From positions 124,001-188,000 of the forward strand of contig CAVQBL010000016.1 in NCBI GenBank assembly GCA_963710715.1: a stretch of 64,000 bases of DNA, written 5' to 3'. The DNA comes from CAVQBL01 sp963710715 (GTDB lineage: Bacteria; Pseudomonadota; Gammaproteobacteria; DSM-16500). Below are positions 45,157-53,785 of the stretch, one piece after another (positions within the stretch are counted from its first letter, which is position 1; each line of letters starts with the position of its first letter). Made by a program: the position numbers and the translations under genes. Below the pieces are notes generated by a model. It had not been told where the DNA came from. It did no database searches and saw only the letters and a list, made by a program, of their open reading frames with translations.

Positions 45157-46176
45157 TTACAGGTTAGTTGTATTAATAGCCATTGGTTCTATTGAATGTT
45201 CTTCAATAGGCTCATCACTTATGGGCAACATAGCGTTTGCACATTCTGGTCTTCGAAAAATACTGAAATCAGTCACTTGATAGTTTTGATGGGGCTCACC
45301 GTCTACAGCGCCGCTTGTCATCATATCATCACTAGAAAAAATACAAGATGGCTCAAATTCCATGCGCTTTGAATTTTTCAACACTTCTTCAATGGTTGAA
45401 ATGATGCTGTCATCTTTTAATAAAGCGTTTGCATTAGGCACATTCACAAAAATACAATCTAACAGCTTACCGTTAATTTCTTTTGACTCCTGTTCAATTT
45501 TAAAGTCACCACCTATATTTAAAAAAACAGGTAAAAGAAATACAGAAGGATCTTGTGCAATTAGCGCCCTGGAGAAATCTATAAAATGTCCCCTCCCCAT
45601 TACAGTAATTATTTTTTCCACCGATGTGAAATAATACAAACAATGTGCCATAAATTCACTTCTTATTAAATCGGTTATGGCATCCGCATCCATTGAGGGA
45701 TTTTTTTTGGTTTGTTTTGTAAGATAATTTTTTACTGTTGGATCAGCATAAAACTTTTCTTCGAGCTCTTCGTCTAGAGGTTGATCCATACAAATAACTC
45801 CAATCTTTTTTTCCAAAGCACTTCTACACAACATTTTTAAACTTTTGCTATATTTCTTGTCTATATCACCTGAATAAATTCCATTTTGTAACGCATAAGT
45901 TCTTTCTAGGGGAAACTCCAAGCCAACGAGGTCAGGCTTGAATACTTCGTTTATCCTCGAAGCAAATTCATTAGCAGCAGAAGCACTGTCATTATGAAAT
46001 TCATAAACAGTGACAATTGTACGGCCTTGAGTACGATGAGGTGTGTGAGCTTTTAGCGACCCATACTTTCCCCTGACGGATTGAATACATCGAATAATAG
46101 CGTCAGATGGAACTTTCAAATCCTCTGTCTTAATTTCTGATTTAATAGAAGCAGATGGTGCAGCAAAGCTATGCAT
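45157..46176 (-). CDS. Unrecognised protein, perhaps TraB/EreA/ChaN-like fold
   Basis: 339 residues. Three spaced motifs, YEFHNDSAS (about 85-93), LVGLEFPLE (about 110) and VMGRGHFIDF (about 215), resemble the xEHxxxxS / GLE / GxxH pattern of the TraB/GumN/EreA/ChaN superfamily. Similarity is weak and I give it as a suggestion only. No signal peptide. The C-terminal 100 residues are acidic and Ser-rich without recognisable fold. In an accessory block with ankyrin and F-box proteins, so perhaps a secreted protein. Its ATG is preceded by AAGAGGTTTCC. Confidence 0.55.
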   Translation of the reverse strand: MHSFAAPSASIKSEIKTEDLKVPSDAIIRCIQSVRGKYGSLKAHTPHRTQGRTIVTVYEFHNDSASAANEFASRINEVFKPDLVGLEFPLERTYALQNGIYSGDIDKKYSKSLKMLCRSALEKKIGVICMDQPLDEELEEKFYADPTVKNYLTKQTKKNPSMDADAITDLIRSEFMAHCLYYFTSVEKIITVMGRGHFIDFSRALIAQDPSVFLLPVFLNIGGDFKIEQESKEINGKLLDCIFVNVPNANALLKDDSIISTIEEVLKNSKRMEFEPSCIFSSDDMMTSGAVDGEPHQNYQVTDFSIFRRPECANAMLPISDEPIEEHSIEPMAINTTNL

Positions 46177-46322
46177 AGGAAACCTCTTCTCGTTTTTTTA
46201 TGGTTATTTTAAACGATCTATCTTAAGAAAAGCTTAAGAAAAATGCTCATTTTTTTGCACCCGCTATTGAGAACATGAGAAATCTAAATCATCGACTAAC
46301 TACATGATGCCGCGAAATGACA

Positions 46323-47270
46323 TTAGCGGCGATACGGGCGACACGTATGTTCTACCCGCTGCCCGCCCCCCTCCAATGCTTCCGCACTTGTAGGCTCAGA
46401 AGAAGCTGCAGGTTGCGGAGATATCATCGGAGATGCTGGCATACTTTCCTCAATTTTTTGTTCTTGGGATTTAATTACACTTGTAACATTATGCCCAGTC
46501 AATGCAGCAGCTTGTTGAAGAGATGCATTAACAACACTCGTGGAACTGCTTGATGAAGCGGCACAAGTCGCATTAGCGGGGAAAGCTTTATTGTATACGG
46601 CAAGAAGCAAAGACGACGTAGTACTTTGGTTAGCAAGAGACGATAAACGCGTTCTTACTAACTCTTCATTGACAGCATCCTGCGCTTGCTCATCAAAACG
46701 CGGGGGATTTTCTAAGAGGCCGAGCACCCAATATGCTTTATTATACTGTTCCATTGCAAAAAGATTTGCAATTACATAAAGTATTTTATCCTTATATTCT
46801 TTGATTTTTTCATGATCTCTTCGCTGTGATAATTTCCCAAATAACATTAAATATTTTTCTACAATAAACTCGACAACCCCTTCTTGATCTTTTGAAAAAA
46901 TTTTAAGGACTTCGAGTCGCTTCGTTATTTCAAAATATATACCCTGTTCTAACCATTGATTGAATTCGCCCTTATCTTTAAGATCCACAACAAGAGAACG
47001 CTTAATCTTCCACCTAAGAAAATGTTGCTTAGCAGTGCTATCAATCTTCCATTTTAGGAAATGATATTCCGCTTTAGAGAAAGCGTAACCTGAGCTCAAT
47101 AAAATAGGCTGCGCTTCTTCGAAATTCTTACCTCTTAAGCTTTCTAAAAATTCTGTGGCCTTATCTTCAAATGAATTAACTTCTGGCTGATTATTTTGAG
47201 CTATAGTTCCTTGTGGAGGTGGAGCAGCTTCTCTGCTGTCATCTTCACTAAGTGCAGCCCTATTATTCAT
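46323..47270 (-). CDS. Unrecognised effector-like protein, 315 aa
   Basis: N-terminal 35 residues are polar and Pro/Gln-rich, a helical region follows (35-220) with paired phrases such as FLKWKIDSTAKQHFLRWKIK, and the C-terminal 90 residues are low complexity (AASSSSSTSVV; PMISPQPAASSEPTSAEA). No membrane segment. Layout of a soluble helical domain with disordered ends resembles type IV secretion substrates of Legionella-like bacteria, but no family is recognised. It lies between the TraB-like protein and the M20 peptidase, same strand. Confidence 0.55.
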   Translation of the reverse strand: MNNRAALSEDDSREAAPPPQGTIAQNNQPEVNSFEDKATEFLESLRGKNFEEAQPILLSSGYAFSKAEYHFLKWKIDSTAKQHFLRWKIKRSLVVDLKDKGEFNQWLEQGIYFEITKRLEVLKIFSKDQEGVVEFIVEKYLMLFGKLSQRRDHEKIKEYKDKILYVIANLFAMEQYNKAYWVLGLLENPPRFDEQAQDAVNEELVRTRLSSLANQSTTSSLLLAVYNKAFPANATCAASSSSSTSVVNASLQQAAALTGHNVTSVIKSQEQKIEESMPASPMISPQPAASSEPTSAEALEGGGQRVEHTCRPYRR

Positions 47271-47322
47271 TTTATTATCCTTATTTGCTTATCTTTATTT
47301 TTTAGGCTATCACTTTTCGAAC

Positions 47323-48633
47323 TTACTCAACAAAATGTGTTAATCGATAAATCAACAATGCTGCACGCTGAGTTGCAATAGCTAATGAATTAACTTCGAG
47401 TGATTCTTTTTCAGAATGTGGATCATGACCGACTGGCCCTAAGCCAGCTAATGTAGCGGGAACAATAGATGCAATATGAGAAATATCACCCGCACCACGC
47501 AACCCTGGATCAAGTGGCGTAACAGGTCCATAACCTAAATCAACACTGGCTTGGCTATATCTTTCAAGTAATTTTTTATTTTTGTTGCGTGGCGGCATAG
47601 CAGGAATAGCGTCTTGAAAAGTCAGCGATGCATTCGTTCCTGGCAAGTGTTGCTTAACAATTGCAAGGATTTTTTTGCGCGCACTTTTTTCTTGTTGTGA
47701 TGTTAAAAATCTTAAATCACCTTCTACCATTGCTGTTTGTGCAATAATATTTTCTTTACCAAATGCATTGCCTTTCGAGTTCGCTTTATCATAATCGAGT
47801 TGCGTTCCACCCAATATGACACCCGGATTAACTGATAAATATTTTTCAGTCGATAACTTCTGTTGCATCGAATTTAAAATGCGTGCTAATTCAAAAATCG
47901 CTCCATGACCCGATTTTTTTTGGAAAATATTGGATGAGTGGCCTTGATTCCCTGTTGCTTGTAAGGTCCAAAGAACAATTCCACGGCGGGCAATCGTCGC
48001 TGTGTTTAAACCAAGACTATGTTCAAAATCGAGAGCAATATCTGTTTGTTTAGCAACATCGACTAATGCCTTGCGTGAAAATGAAATCGGTTTACCCGAA
48101 TCTTCTTCATCACCCACCAGCACAACAGTTATGTTTGCTTTTTCCAGAACATGAGCAGCAGCCAGTGCTTTCAAGGCATACAAGATAACTACATCGCCAC
48201 CTTTCATATCGATGACACCGGGTCCTTTGGCGATATTTCCCTGACGTTCAAAACGTTGAAATAAACTATCTTTCGGATAGACCGTATCCAGATGACCAAT
48301 TAACAAAACTCGCTTACCTTGTGCTCCTTTATGTTCGGCAATCAATGCTCCCACACGGCGCAATGCAACTGGCATATTGACCCAATAGGTTTTAAATCCC
48401 AAATCGCTTAATTGCTCGCGAAAAATTTTCCCAACACGATGTATGCCACGAAAGTTCATGGTACCGCTATTAATATTGACTATTTTTTCTAATAATTGCA
48501 GCTGAGATTCTTGGTTTTGCACAATGTAATCGCTCACTTGCTTTTCCGCATCAGAAAGCGGTTTTGCAAAAGCAGTGGGCAAAAAAAGCATTTGCGCAAA
48601 AACTAAAAAGAGTAATAAAAAGCCATTTTTCAT
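47323..48633 (-). CDS. Secreted M20-family metallopeptidase (carboxypeptidase G2-like)
   Basis: 436 residues. A signal peptide is clear: MKNGFLLLFLVFAQMLF then LPTAFA-KP, cut near residue 23. Zinc motifs: GHLDTVYP, GPGVIDMKGG, GDEEDSGK (catalytic Glu) and late DPHSEKESLEV. The GLRGAGDISHIA segment is typical of glutamate carboxypeptidases (CPG2). It probably removes C-terminal Glu or similar residues from peptides or folates in the periplasm. Single gene. Confidence 0.9.
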   Translation of the reverse strand: MKNGFLLLFLVFAQMLFLPTAFAKPLSDAEKQVSDYIVQNQESQLQLLEKIVNINSGTMNFRGIHRVGKIFREQLSDLGFKTYWVNMPVALRRVGALIAEHKGAQGKRVLLIGHLDTVYPKDSLFQRFERQGNIAKGPGVIDMKGGDVVILYALKALAAAHVLEKANITVVLVGDEEDSGKPISFSRKALVDVAKQTDIALDFEHSLGLNTATIARRGIVLWTLQATGNQGHSSNIFQKKSGHGAIFELARILNSMQQKLSTEKYLSVNPGVILGGTQLDYDKANSKGNAFGKENIIAQTAMVEGDLRFLTSQQEKSARKKILAIVKQHLPGTNASLTFQDAIPAMPPRNKNKKLLERYSQASVDLGYGPVTPLDPGLRGAGDISHIASIVPATLAGLGPVGHDPHSEKESLEVNSLAIATQRAALLIYRLTHFVE

Positions 48634-48741
48634 AGAAGGAAGAATCCAATATTACGCGCCAGCGCGTCTTTTCTTGTCTACATATTGTACATACGTGGCG
48701 GAACAATTTCAACCTTTGCGCATCTCGCGAGCAAAAGAACT

Positions 48742-51072
48742 CTAATATCCCAGATCAGACAAAACTTTTTGAATCGTATCTATACAATCAATAATATCAG
48801 AGCGGGAAAATGGTTTACAAATCACTGTCACAAATCCCTCTTCTAGAAAATGATTCTTATCTTTATCGCTATCATGAGAAGTAACAGCAATGATAATAGG
48901 TTTGTCACTGCGTGGCTTGCTTAGTTTATTCCTCAATTCAACTCCATCTATTCCAGGTAAAGAAATGTCCATGAATATAACGTCGTAATTTTTGGTCTTC
49001 GCCATAAATTGTGCATCAAAAGAATTCAAAGCCGTATCTACTTCATAACGAAGCTTGAGCAATTCATTTTTCAATAATTTTGAAGTAATTGGGTTATCTT
49101 CAACAACAAGAATATTGAGTTTCCTATGCGTAACGGGTATAGCATCCTCTTCATAGTACTCCATTGATAATGCAGACTGAACAACTGCATCAGCATCCTC
49201 ATAAGGAATTAAAATACTGACCTTGGTCCCCCTATCTACTTCACTGCGAATTTCTAATTTCCCATCCAGCAATTCTACAATTTTTTTTGCGTAAGATAAT
49301 TTAATAGCGGGCACACTATAAATAACTGTTTCTGTTGATTGCTCCGTCAAAAATAAGGGAGAAAAAAATCTTTCTATGGCTTCTTTACGTATACCAATAC
49401 CATTATCTTCCACAGACAATGTAAAATAATTTTTTGTATTTTTCACTTGATGAGAAAGGCGCACATTAATTGCACTATTTTCTTTAGAATACCTAACAGC
49501 ATTGCCTAACAAAATCTTAATCACCTCATCAACACATGGATTGATCCGAATAGAACTTGGGACTTTATTATCTTCTATGAAATGAAAATCCAGATTCTTT
49601 TCATTATTATCTTGCTCAAAGATATCAATAATACTAATTAAATTCTGCCGAATAGCCATATCGATTTTCTTTTCTTTGCTTAAATCTAAATTAAGAAATT
49701 TAAGTAAATAATTTATCGTTTCAATTCCACGTTTAGCATCTTTAATTTCAGCATCGACAATTTCAAAATACTTTTCCGGATCGAAATTATTGCTCTTTAA
49801 CTGATCCTTAAGAATTTCAAGAATAAAAATAACATTGGCTAAAGGACCTTTCACTTCATGAGAAGCAATTGACATAAAGGTGCTTTTTGCGCGAATGGCT
49901 TCAGCAAGTTCTTCTTCCATTTCTTTGCGCTTACTAATATCTGTTGATGTACCTATAATTCCAACGATGCCACCCTTGTCATTATAAAGAGGTGATTTAT
50001 TAGTTAGCATAACTGCACGTTTACCGTCTTTTTGCAGGATAACTTCTTCTAAATTAATTGTTTCTCCCGTGGTTAAAATATGTAAATCTGCTTTTTTCAA
50101 TTTATTCGCTATATTTTTTTCCCATAAATCACGATCTGTTTTTCCAATGAAGTCCCTACGAGAAGAAAGCCCCAGGACTTTCAAGACCCTATCATTACAT
50201 CCTAGATAAACCAAATTTACATCTTTCCACCAAACATTTCCTGGTAATTTTTCTATAATTTTACGAAATGGCTCTTTATAATTTTCATTTTTTCTAACCC
50301 TGATAATCAGGCTATGGGCAACGATACGTGTCGAATTAAGCTCGGGGTGAACTTTTATAGCAGCATCATCCGCATAAGGTTCACAAATGCCGTCAAGTAA
50401 AAATCCGGCATCTATTAGCATAGTTATCCATTTACTTAATTGTTTTGTGAAGCGAGGAACACGGAATTTTTTCATTGTAGGTGGGGCTTTAGCATGCTGC
50501 CATTCATGAATATCACCCATCGTTTCCGTAAAATAGTCTTTCATTAAAAAGCCAAGAATTTTATCATTTTTTCTTTTCACCCACTGGCCTTTATGCTCAT
50601 TAAAACAAGGATGTATAATGGAGAACTGAAGAAATCCAGTTGGAGACAACACTCTGTATATTTCTAAGAGCACTTTGTCCAACTCAGCCATATCCATAAA
50701 TGACATTGTAGCTGTAACAAAATCGAAATATTCATTAGGGAAAGACATCTTTGCAGCATTCATCTTCAAAAATGAAATATTAAGAGGGGCAGAATCATTA
50801 CTGTGTTGGTTAATCTCTAAAAATTTATCTGACAAATCAATTGCAATAAGAGACTTGCATCTTTTAGCAATAAGGCGAGAATTGTATCCATCACCATATC
50901 CAATATCTAAGCCGGATGCAGCAGATATATCAGGAAGCATCTTTAAGAATGCTGGTGTATTAAGATAATCTCTCCAAATATCATACCCTTTTGTAGAAGC
51001 TTTATGCCAAATTTCTGCGTTTTCATCCCATAAATTTTCTACCATCTTATGGTATTTATTATTTTTTCTCAT
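48742..51072 (-). CDS. Fusion of methyltransferase, PAS, histidine kinase and receiver domains
   Basis: 776 residues. Residues 40-260: class I SAM methyltransferase (motif I GLDIGYGDGYN at 54-64, then AIDLS, FDFVTATMSFMDM, VLSPTGFLQFSIIHP). Residues 265-385: PAS domain, with PLYNDKGGIVGIIGTSTDIS as PAC end. Residues 395-462: dimerisation domain with phospho-His405 in ASHEVKGPL. Residues 505-625: HATPase with N524 and DNGIG (556-560). Residues 652-772: receiver with VVEDN and phospho-Asp702. No membrane segment, so a cytoplasmic sensor. The methyltransferase part as input domain is very unusual. A single-domain receiver gene lies directly upstream, overlapping by 14 bases. Confidence 0.93.
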   Translation of the reverse strand: MRKNNKYHKMVENLWDENAEIWHKASTKGYDIWRDYLNTPAFLKMLPDISAASGLDIGYGDGYNSRLIAKRCKSLIAIDLSDKFLEINQHSNDSAPLNISFLKMNAAKMSFPNEYFDFVTATMSFMDMAELDKVLLEIYRVLSPTGFLQFSIIHPCFNEHKGQWVKRKNDKILGFLMKDYFTETMGDIHEWQHAKAPPTMKKFRVPRFTKQLSKWITMLIDAGFLLDGICEPYADDAAIKVHPELNSTRIVAHSLIIRVRKNENYKEPFRKIIEKLPGNVWWKDVNLVYLGCNDRVLKVLGLSSRRDFIGKTDRDLWEKNIANKLKKADLHILTTGETINLEEVILQKDGKRAVMLTNKSPLYNDKGGIVGIIGTSTDISKRKEMEEELAEAIRAKSTFMSIASHEVKGPLANVIFILEILKDQLKSNNFDPEKYFEIVDAEIKDAKRGIETINYLLKFLNLDLSKEKKIDMAIRQNLISIIDIFEQDNNEKNLDFHFIEDNKVPSSIRINPCVDEVIKILLGNAVRYSKENSAINVRLSHQVKNTKNYFTLSVEDNGIGIRKEAIERFFSPLFLTEQSTETVIYSVPAIKLSYAKKIVELLDGKLEIRSEVDRGTKVSILIPYEDADAVVQSALSMEYYEEDAIPVTHRKLNILVVEDNPITSKLLKNELLKLRYEVDTALNSFDAQFMAKTKNYDVIFMDISLPGIDGVELRNKLSKPRSDKPIIIAVTSHDSDKDKNHFLEEGFVTVICKPFSRSDIIDCIDTIQKVLSDLGY

Positions 51073-51433
51073 AAATCACCTTTGAAAACTTCTTTATGAT
51101 TTGCGTAAATGTATCCATATTAATTGGCTTGATATAAACAGCATCACCACCTGCAACTAAACATTCGTTTTGCGTGTCTTTATCGACATACGCGGTAAGA
51201 AAAATAATAGGCGCATTATTCATTTTTTTTTGATTACATATTTCTTTCGCTGCTTGAATGCCACTGATACCTGGCAACCCAATATCCATAAAAATTAAAT
51301 CATAATGATTTCGTGATTTTGCAACTGCATCTTCTCCACTACTGGCAACATCTACCTTGCAACCCATTTTTTGCAATAATGTGAGATGAATCTGTTGCAC
51401 AACTGGCTCATCTTCAACTAACAAAACGTACAT
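51059..51433 (-). CDS. Single-domain response regulator
   Basis: 124 residues, one receiver domain: acidic pair VEDEP, phospho-Asp in LIFMDIGLPG, Thr in FLTAYVD and Lys in YIKPINM. No output domain. Start MYVLLVEDE. It overlaps the start of the hybrid kinase by 14 bases, so they form one unit; the receiver probably takes part in a phosphorelay with that kinase or competes with its own receiver. Confidence 0.93.
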   Translation of the reverse strand: MYVLLVEDEPVVQQIHLTLLQKMGCKVDVASSGEDAVAKSRNHYDLIFMDIGLPGISGIQAAKEICNQKKMNNAPIIFLTAYVDKDTQNECLVAGGDAVYIKPINMDTFTQIIKKFSKVIYEKK

Positions 51434-51635
51434 AGTGACCTCATATATTTATTCAAACTCGATATCTTTCAGCTAATAAGTTGCTTCGTTTTGCCCTTTA
51501 TTATTACTTTTGTGATAAAATTAGTATGTTTACATCAATATGCATAGTGTCGCAATTTTTTACGATTTATTTTACATTATGATAATGTGAATTTTACAGA
51601 ATGTCAAATTTAATCTCTCACTGGAATCAGTCTCT

Positions 51636-52289
51636 ATGCCCACCCTTCCGAGCAAAGAAAAAAATATTAAAAAAGAAACAGATGTCATGCGCGGCAAACG
51701 GGTGAAAAGATTACGCTCTATGGCAGCGCTCACTACCTCAGACTTGGCAGGGAAAGCGGATGTCAGTCGAGTTTCTTTAAGTTATTGGGAAAATGCAACC
51801 AAAGTCGGGTTAAGCGAGCAGGGCGCTCGTAAAATTATCTCTGCAATACAAAAAGAAGGCATCGCGTGCAGCTATGAATGGTTATGGGATGGTAAAGGAA
51901 GTGATCCTTATTTTTTAAAAATACAAGAAAATCATGGGCAAGAATATTTAGCTTCCAAAATTTTCTCAAGCACAGAAAAGGAAATCGAGCTTTTTCTTAG
52001 CCTGAATAAAGATGCCGTCATTGTCAAAATTGACACAGGCAAACTATGGCCATTCTTTGAATTTAACGATATCGTTGCTGGAAAGTGGCAACCCGTAGAA
52101 ACATTACGCACTGAAGGATATTGCATTATAAATATCAACAGTATTAATCAAGTGAGATGGGTAAAAAAAATAGATAACACAACAAAAACATCCAATCCTA
52201 TATCACTCAGCTATTCACCGCATCGCCAAGACGAAAGCGAAGAGATCGAAATCAAAAATGTTGCGCCCATCATACGTATATGGAGATAA
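51636..52289 (+). CDS. XRE-family transcriptional regulator
   Basis: 217 residues. Helix-turn-helix at about 25-85: RVKRLRSMAALTTSDLAGKA and VSRVSLSYWENA. The C-terminal half (FNDIVAGKWQPV...GYCIININ) resembles the beta-rich dimer domain of LexA/CI-like proteins, but I see no Ser-Lys protease pair. Divergent from the receiver/kinase pair with 202 bases between, which may be its control region; the intergenic part is AT-rich and I see no clear operator. The first Met has no clear ribosome binding site; MRGKRVKR at codon 18 is another possible start. Confidence 0.82.
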   Translation: MPTLPSKEKNIKKETDVMRGKRVKRLRSMAALTTSDLAGKADVSRVSLSYWENATKVGLSEQGARKIISAIQKEGIACSYEWLWDGKGSDPYFLKIQENHGQEYLASKIFSSTEKEIELFLSLNKDAVIVKIDTGKLWPFFEFNDIVAGKWQPVETLRTEGYCIININSINQVRWVKKIDNTTKTSNPISLSYSPHRQDESEEIEIKNVAPIIRIWR

Positions 52290-52333
52290 AAAACCTCCCC
52301 TCCCCTCCAACAAAAAGCGTTGGAGTGGAGGGG
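52288..52333 (-). terminator. Terminator of the 52402-53598 gene
   Basis: On the minus strand GTTGGAG and GGAGGGG pair with their complements: CCCCTCC and CTCCAAC (52297-52311) against GTTGGAGTGGAGGGG (52319-52333), 14 of 15 bases paired, 7-base loop. On the minus strand it is followed by GG and TTTTTT (52293-52288). It overlaps the stop of the XRE gene on the other strand. Confidence 0.78.
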
Positions 52334-52338
52334 CAAAG

Positions 52339-52387
52339 TTCAAGGCATTAGCCTCTCTCGCTACGGGTTTAACTGCCGAATCTAGGA
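52339..52387. repeat. R2 interspersed repeat, single unit (inverted)
   Basis: On the plus strand it reads GCATTAGCCTCTCTCGCTAC, GGGTTTAACTGCCGAATCTAGG: the reverse complement of the left arm of the element at 43620. It lies between the terminator and the end of the membrane/coiled-coil gene. Confidence 0.75.
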
Positions 52388-52401
52388 TTATTTAAAAATG
52401 A

Positions 52402-53598
52402 TTAATGATGCGAACGCGGTCCAGCAATAGAATCCTTAACCCCCTCACCCTCTCCTTCGCCATGGTGATCATCTACCTTCGTAGTATGAGACATCAGAGA
52501 ATGTCTGTTCGTGGAGGTAACAGGCTGGGGTAAAACAGCTGTGGGTGATGGACGTTCTGTATTTGCATGTTGCGAATTAGGTGGAATTTTTCTAAAAATA
52601 TTGGCGTCACTACTGTGCGTTTCGGATTTAGTTTTAGATGAGAATATATTCGCTATCCAATTGCCAACTGCTCGCAGTGCGCCAAATCCAACGGTACTTA
52701 AAAGAATGCCTGCACCCAGTATTGTAGTCGGTGGGAAAATCAGCATTACAGCACCGACTAATGACAGAGTAGCAAGAACAATATCGTTTCTCTTTGTCTT
52801 ATAATCTGCTGCGAGCTTTTCAACTCGTTGCGTTTGATAATGTATCTCATTACTTAAAAATTTCTTTCTTGCCAGCGCATTAGGCTCCAACCCTTCTAAT
52901 TCTTTTTCCATTTCTGTTAATTTTACCTGTGCTGCATTTAAATTTTTTCTACTGAAATAAAGTAAAACGCTTTCACGCACAATACCAACCAAAATACCCA
53001 CTGCACCCAAGATAAGTGTGGTTGCTATTGGAGTAAACAACATCGTGAGTGCTAATGCAAATCCAATGACAGGTGTTACAACTTTAGTTATTTTCGCTAT
53101 TTTTGTTTCACTATGATCTGCCCACGTTCGATAAGCTCGATAAGATTCCCATAACCAAATAAACCCACTTAACATGACCCTCAAAGGAGGAATCACATCC
53201 GCAATAACCCCTATACCAGAGAAAATTTTTTCTATCCAACTGATGGGTTTTTCTAAAATGGGCACATGCAAAGAGCTTTCTGTCTCATGAAATTTCTCAG
53301 TAACCCATTTCAAATTCTCTTCCGCCTCGAATGCGCCAAAGAGTACTGTTAATTGTTCAGACCATCTTTCTAGTTGCTCATGACCCGCTTGATTTGTTGC
53401 TTTTCCTTGTTCCGCGGCCAATAAATGCTGCACATCATGCTCTAATTGAGATTGATACTTTTTAAACTTCCCTTTTTCTATACGTTTTTGGTTTTCATTT
53501 GCGCTTGTTTCATCAATTTCGCGCAAAGCTTCGCCATAAAGCTTTATTCGCCTAATCAGCTTTTCTCTTTCGCTTAACTCTTTTTGTGAATCAAACAT
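52402..53598 (-). CDS. Unrecognised membrane/coiled-coil protein
   Basis: 398 residues from ATG 53598. Residues 1-80 are highly charged and helical (coiled coil: EREKLIRRIKLYGEALREID). Hydrophobic helices: about 185-215 (VVTPVIGFALALTMLF, TLILGAVGILVGIV) and 275-305 (VLATLSLVGAVMLIFPPTTI, GAGILLSTVGFGAL), with a second coiled coil between (LTEMEKELEGLEPNALARK). The last 70 residues are Ser/Pro/His-rich and disordered (SQHANTERPSPTAVLPQP; HHGEGEGEG). No family recognised. This layout (paired membrane hairpins with coiled coil and disordered tail) is common in secreted inclusion-type or vacuole-membrane effectors, but that is only a comparison. Confidence 0.6.
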   Translation of the reverse strand: MFDSQKELSEREKLIRRIKLYGEALREIDETSANENQKRIEKGKFKKYQSQLEHDVQHLLAAEQGKATNQAGHEQLERWSEQLTVLFGAFEAEENLKWVTEKFHETESSLHVPILEKPISWIEKIFSGIGVIADVIPPLRVMLSGFIWLWESYRAYRTWADHSETKIAKITKVVTPVIGFALALTMLFTPIATTLILGAVGILVGIVRESVLLYFSRKNLNAAQVKLTEMEKELEGLEPNALARKKFLSNEIHYQTQRVEKLAADYKTKRNDIVLATLSLVGAVMLIFPPTTILGAGILLSTVGFGALRAVGNWIANIFSSKTKSETHSSDANIFRKIPPNSQHANTERPSPTAVLPQPVTSTNRHSLMSHTTKVDDHHGEGEGEGVKDSIAGPRSHH

Positions 53599-53676
53599 AG
53601 CAATTACCAAAACATTGAATTACTCTAGGAATATGTATAATTATATACTTTTATGCTTAAAGAATTATTAAAACCC

Positions 53677-53770
53677 CGTCATTGCGAGGCCGCGAAGCGC
53701 TTGGCCGCGGCAATCCAGGCAGCATTCTAGATTGCCACGCCCCGCAAAGAGCGCGGGGCTCGCAATGACA
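53677..53770. repeat. R1 palindromic repeat upstream of the copper ATPase
   Basis: Arms CGTCATTGCGAGGCCGCG and CGCGGGGCTCGCAATGACA, with GGCAATCCAG and GATTGCCACGCC. An in-frame ATG for the ATPase at 53732 lies inside the repeat and is not the real start. Confidence 0.87.
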
Positions 53771-53785
53771 ATAAGGAATATTCCC

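Noticed and set aside
10361..53770. R1 copies considered as CRISPR or as tRNA-like elements
   Set aside because: The copies are far apart, palindromic and variable in the centre, with no regular spacers and no cloverleaf or conserved tRNA boxes.
53732..53785. Upstream ATG extension of the copper ATPase
   Set aside because: It lies in the R1 repeat; ATG 53786 has AAGGAA before it.
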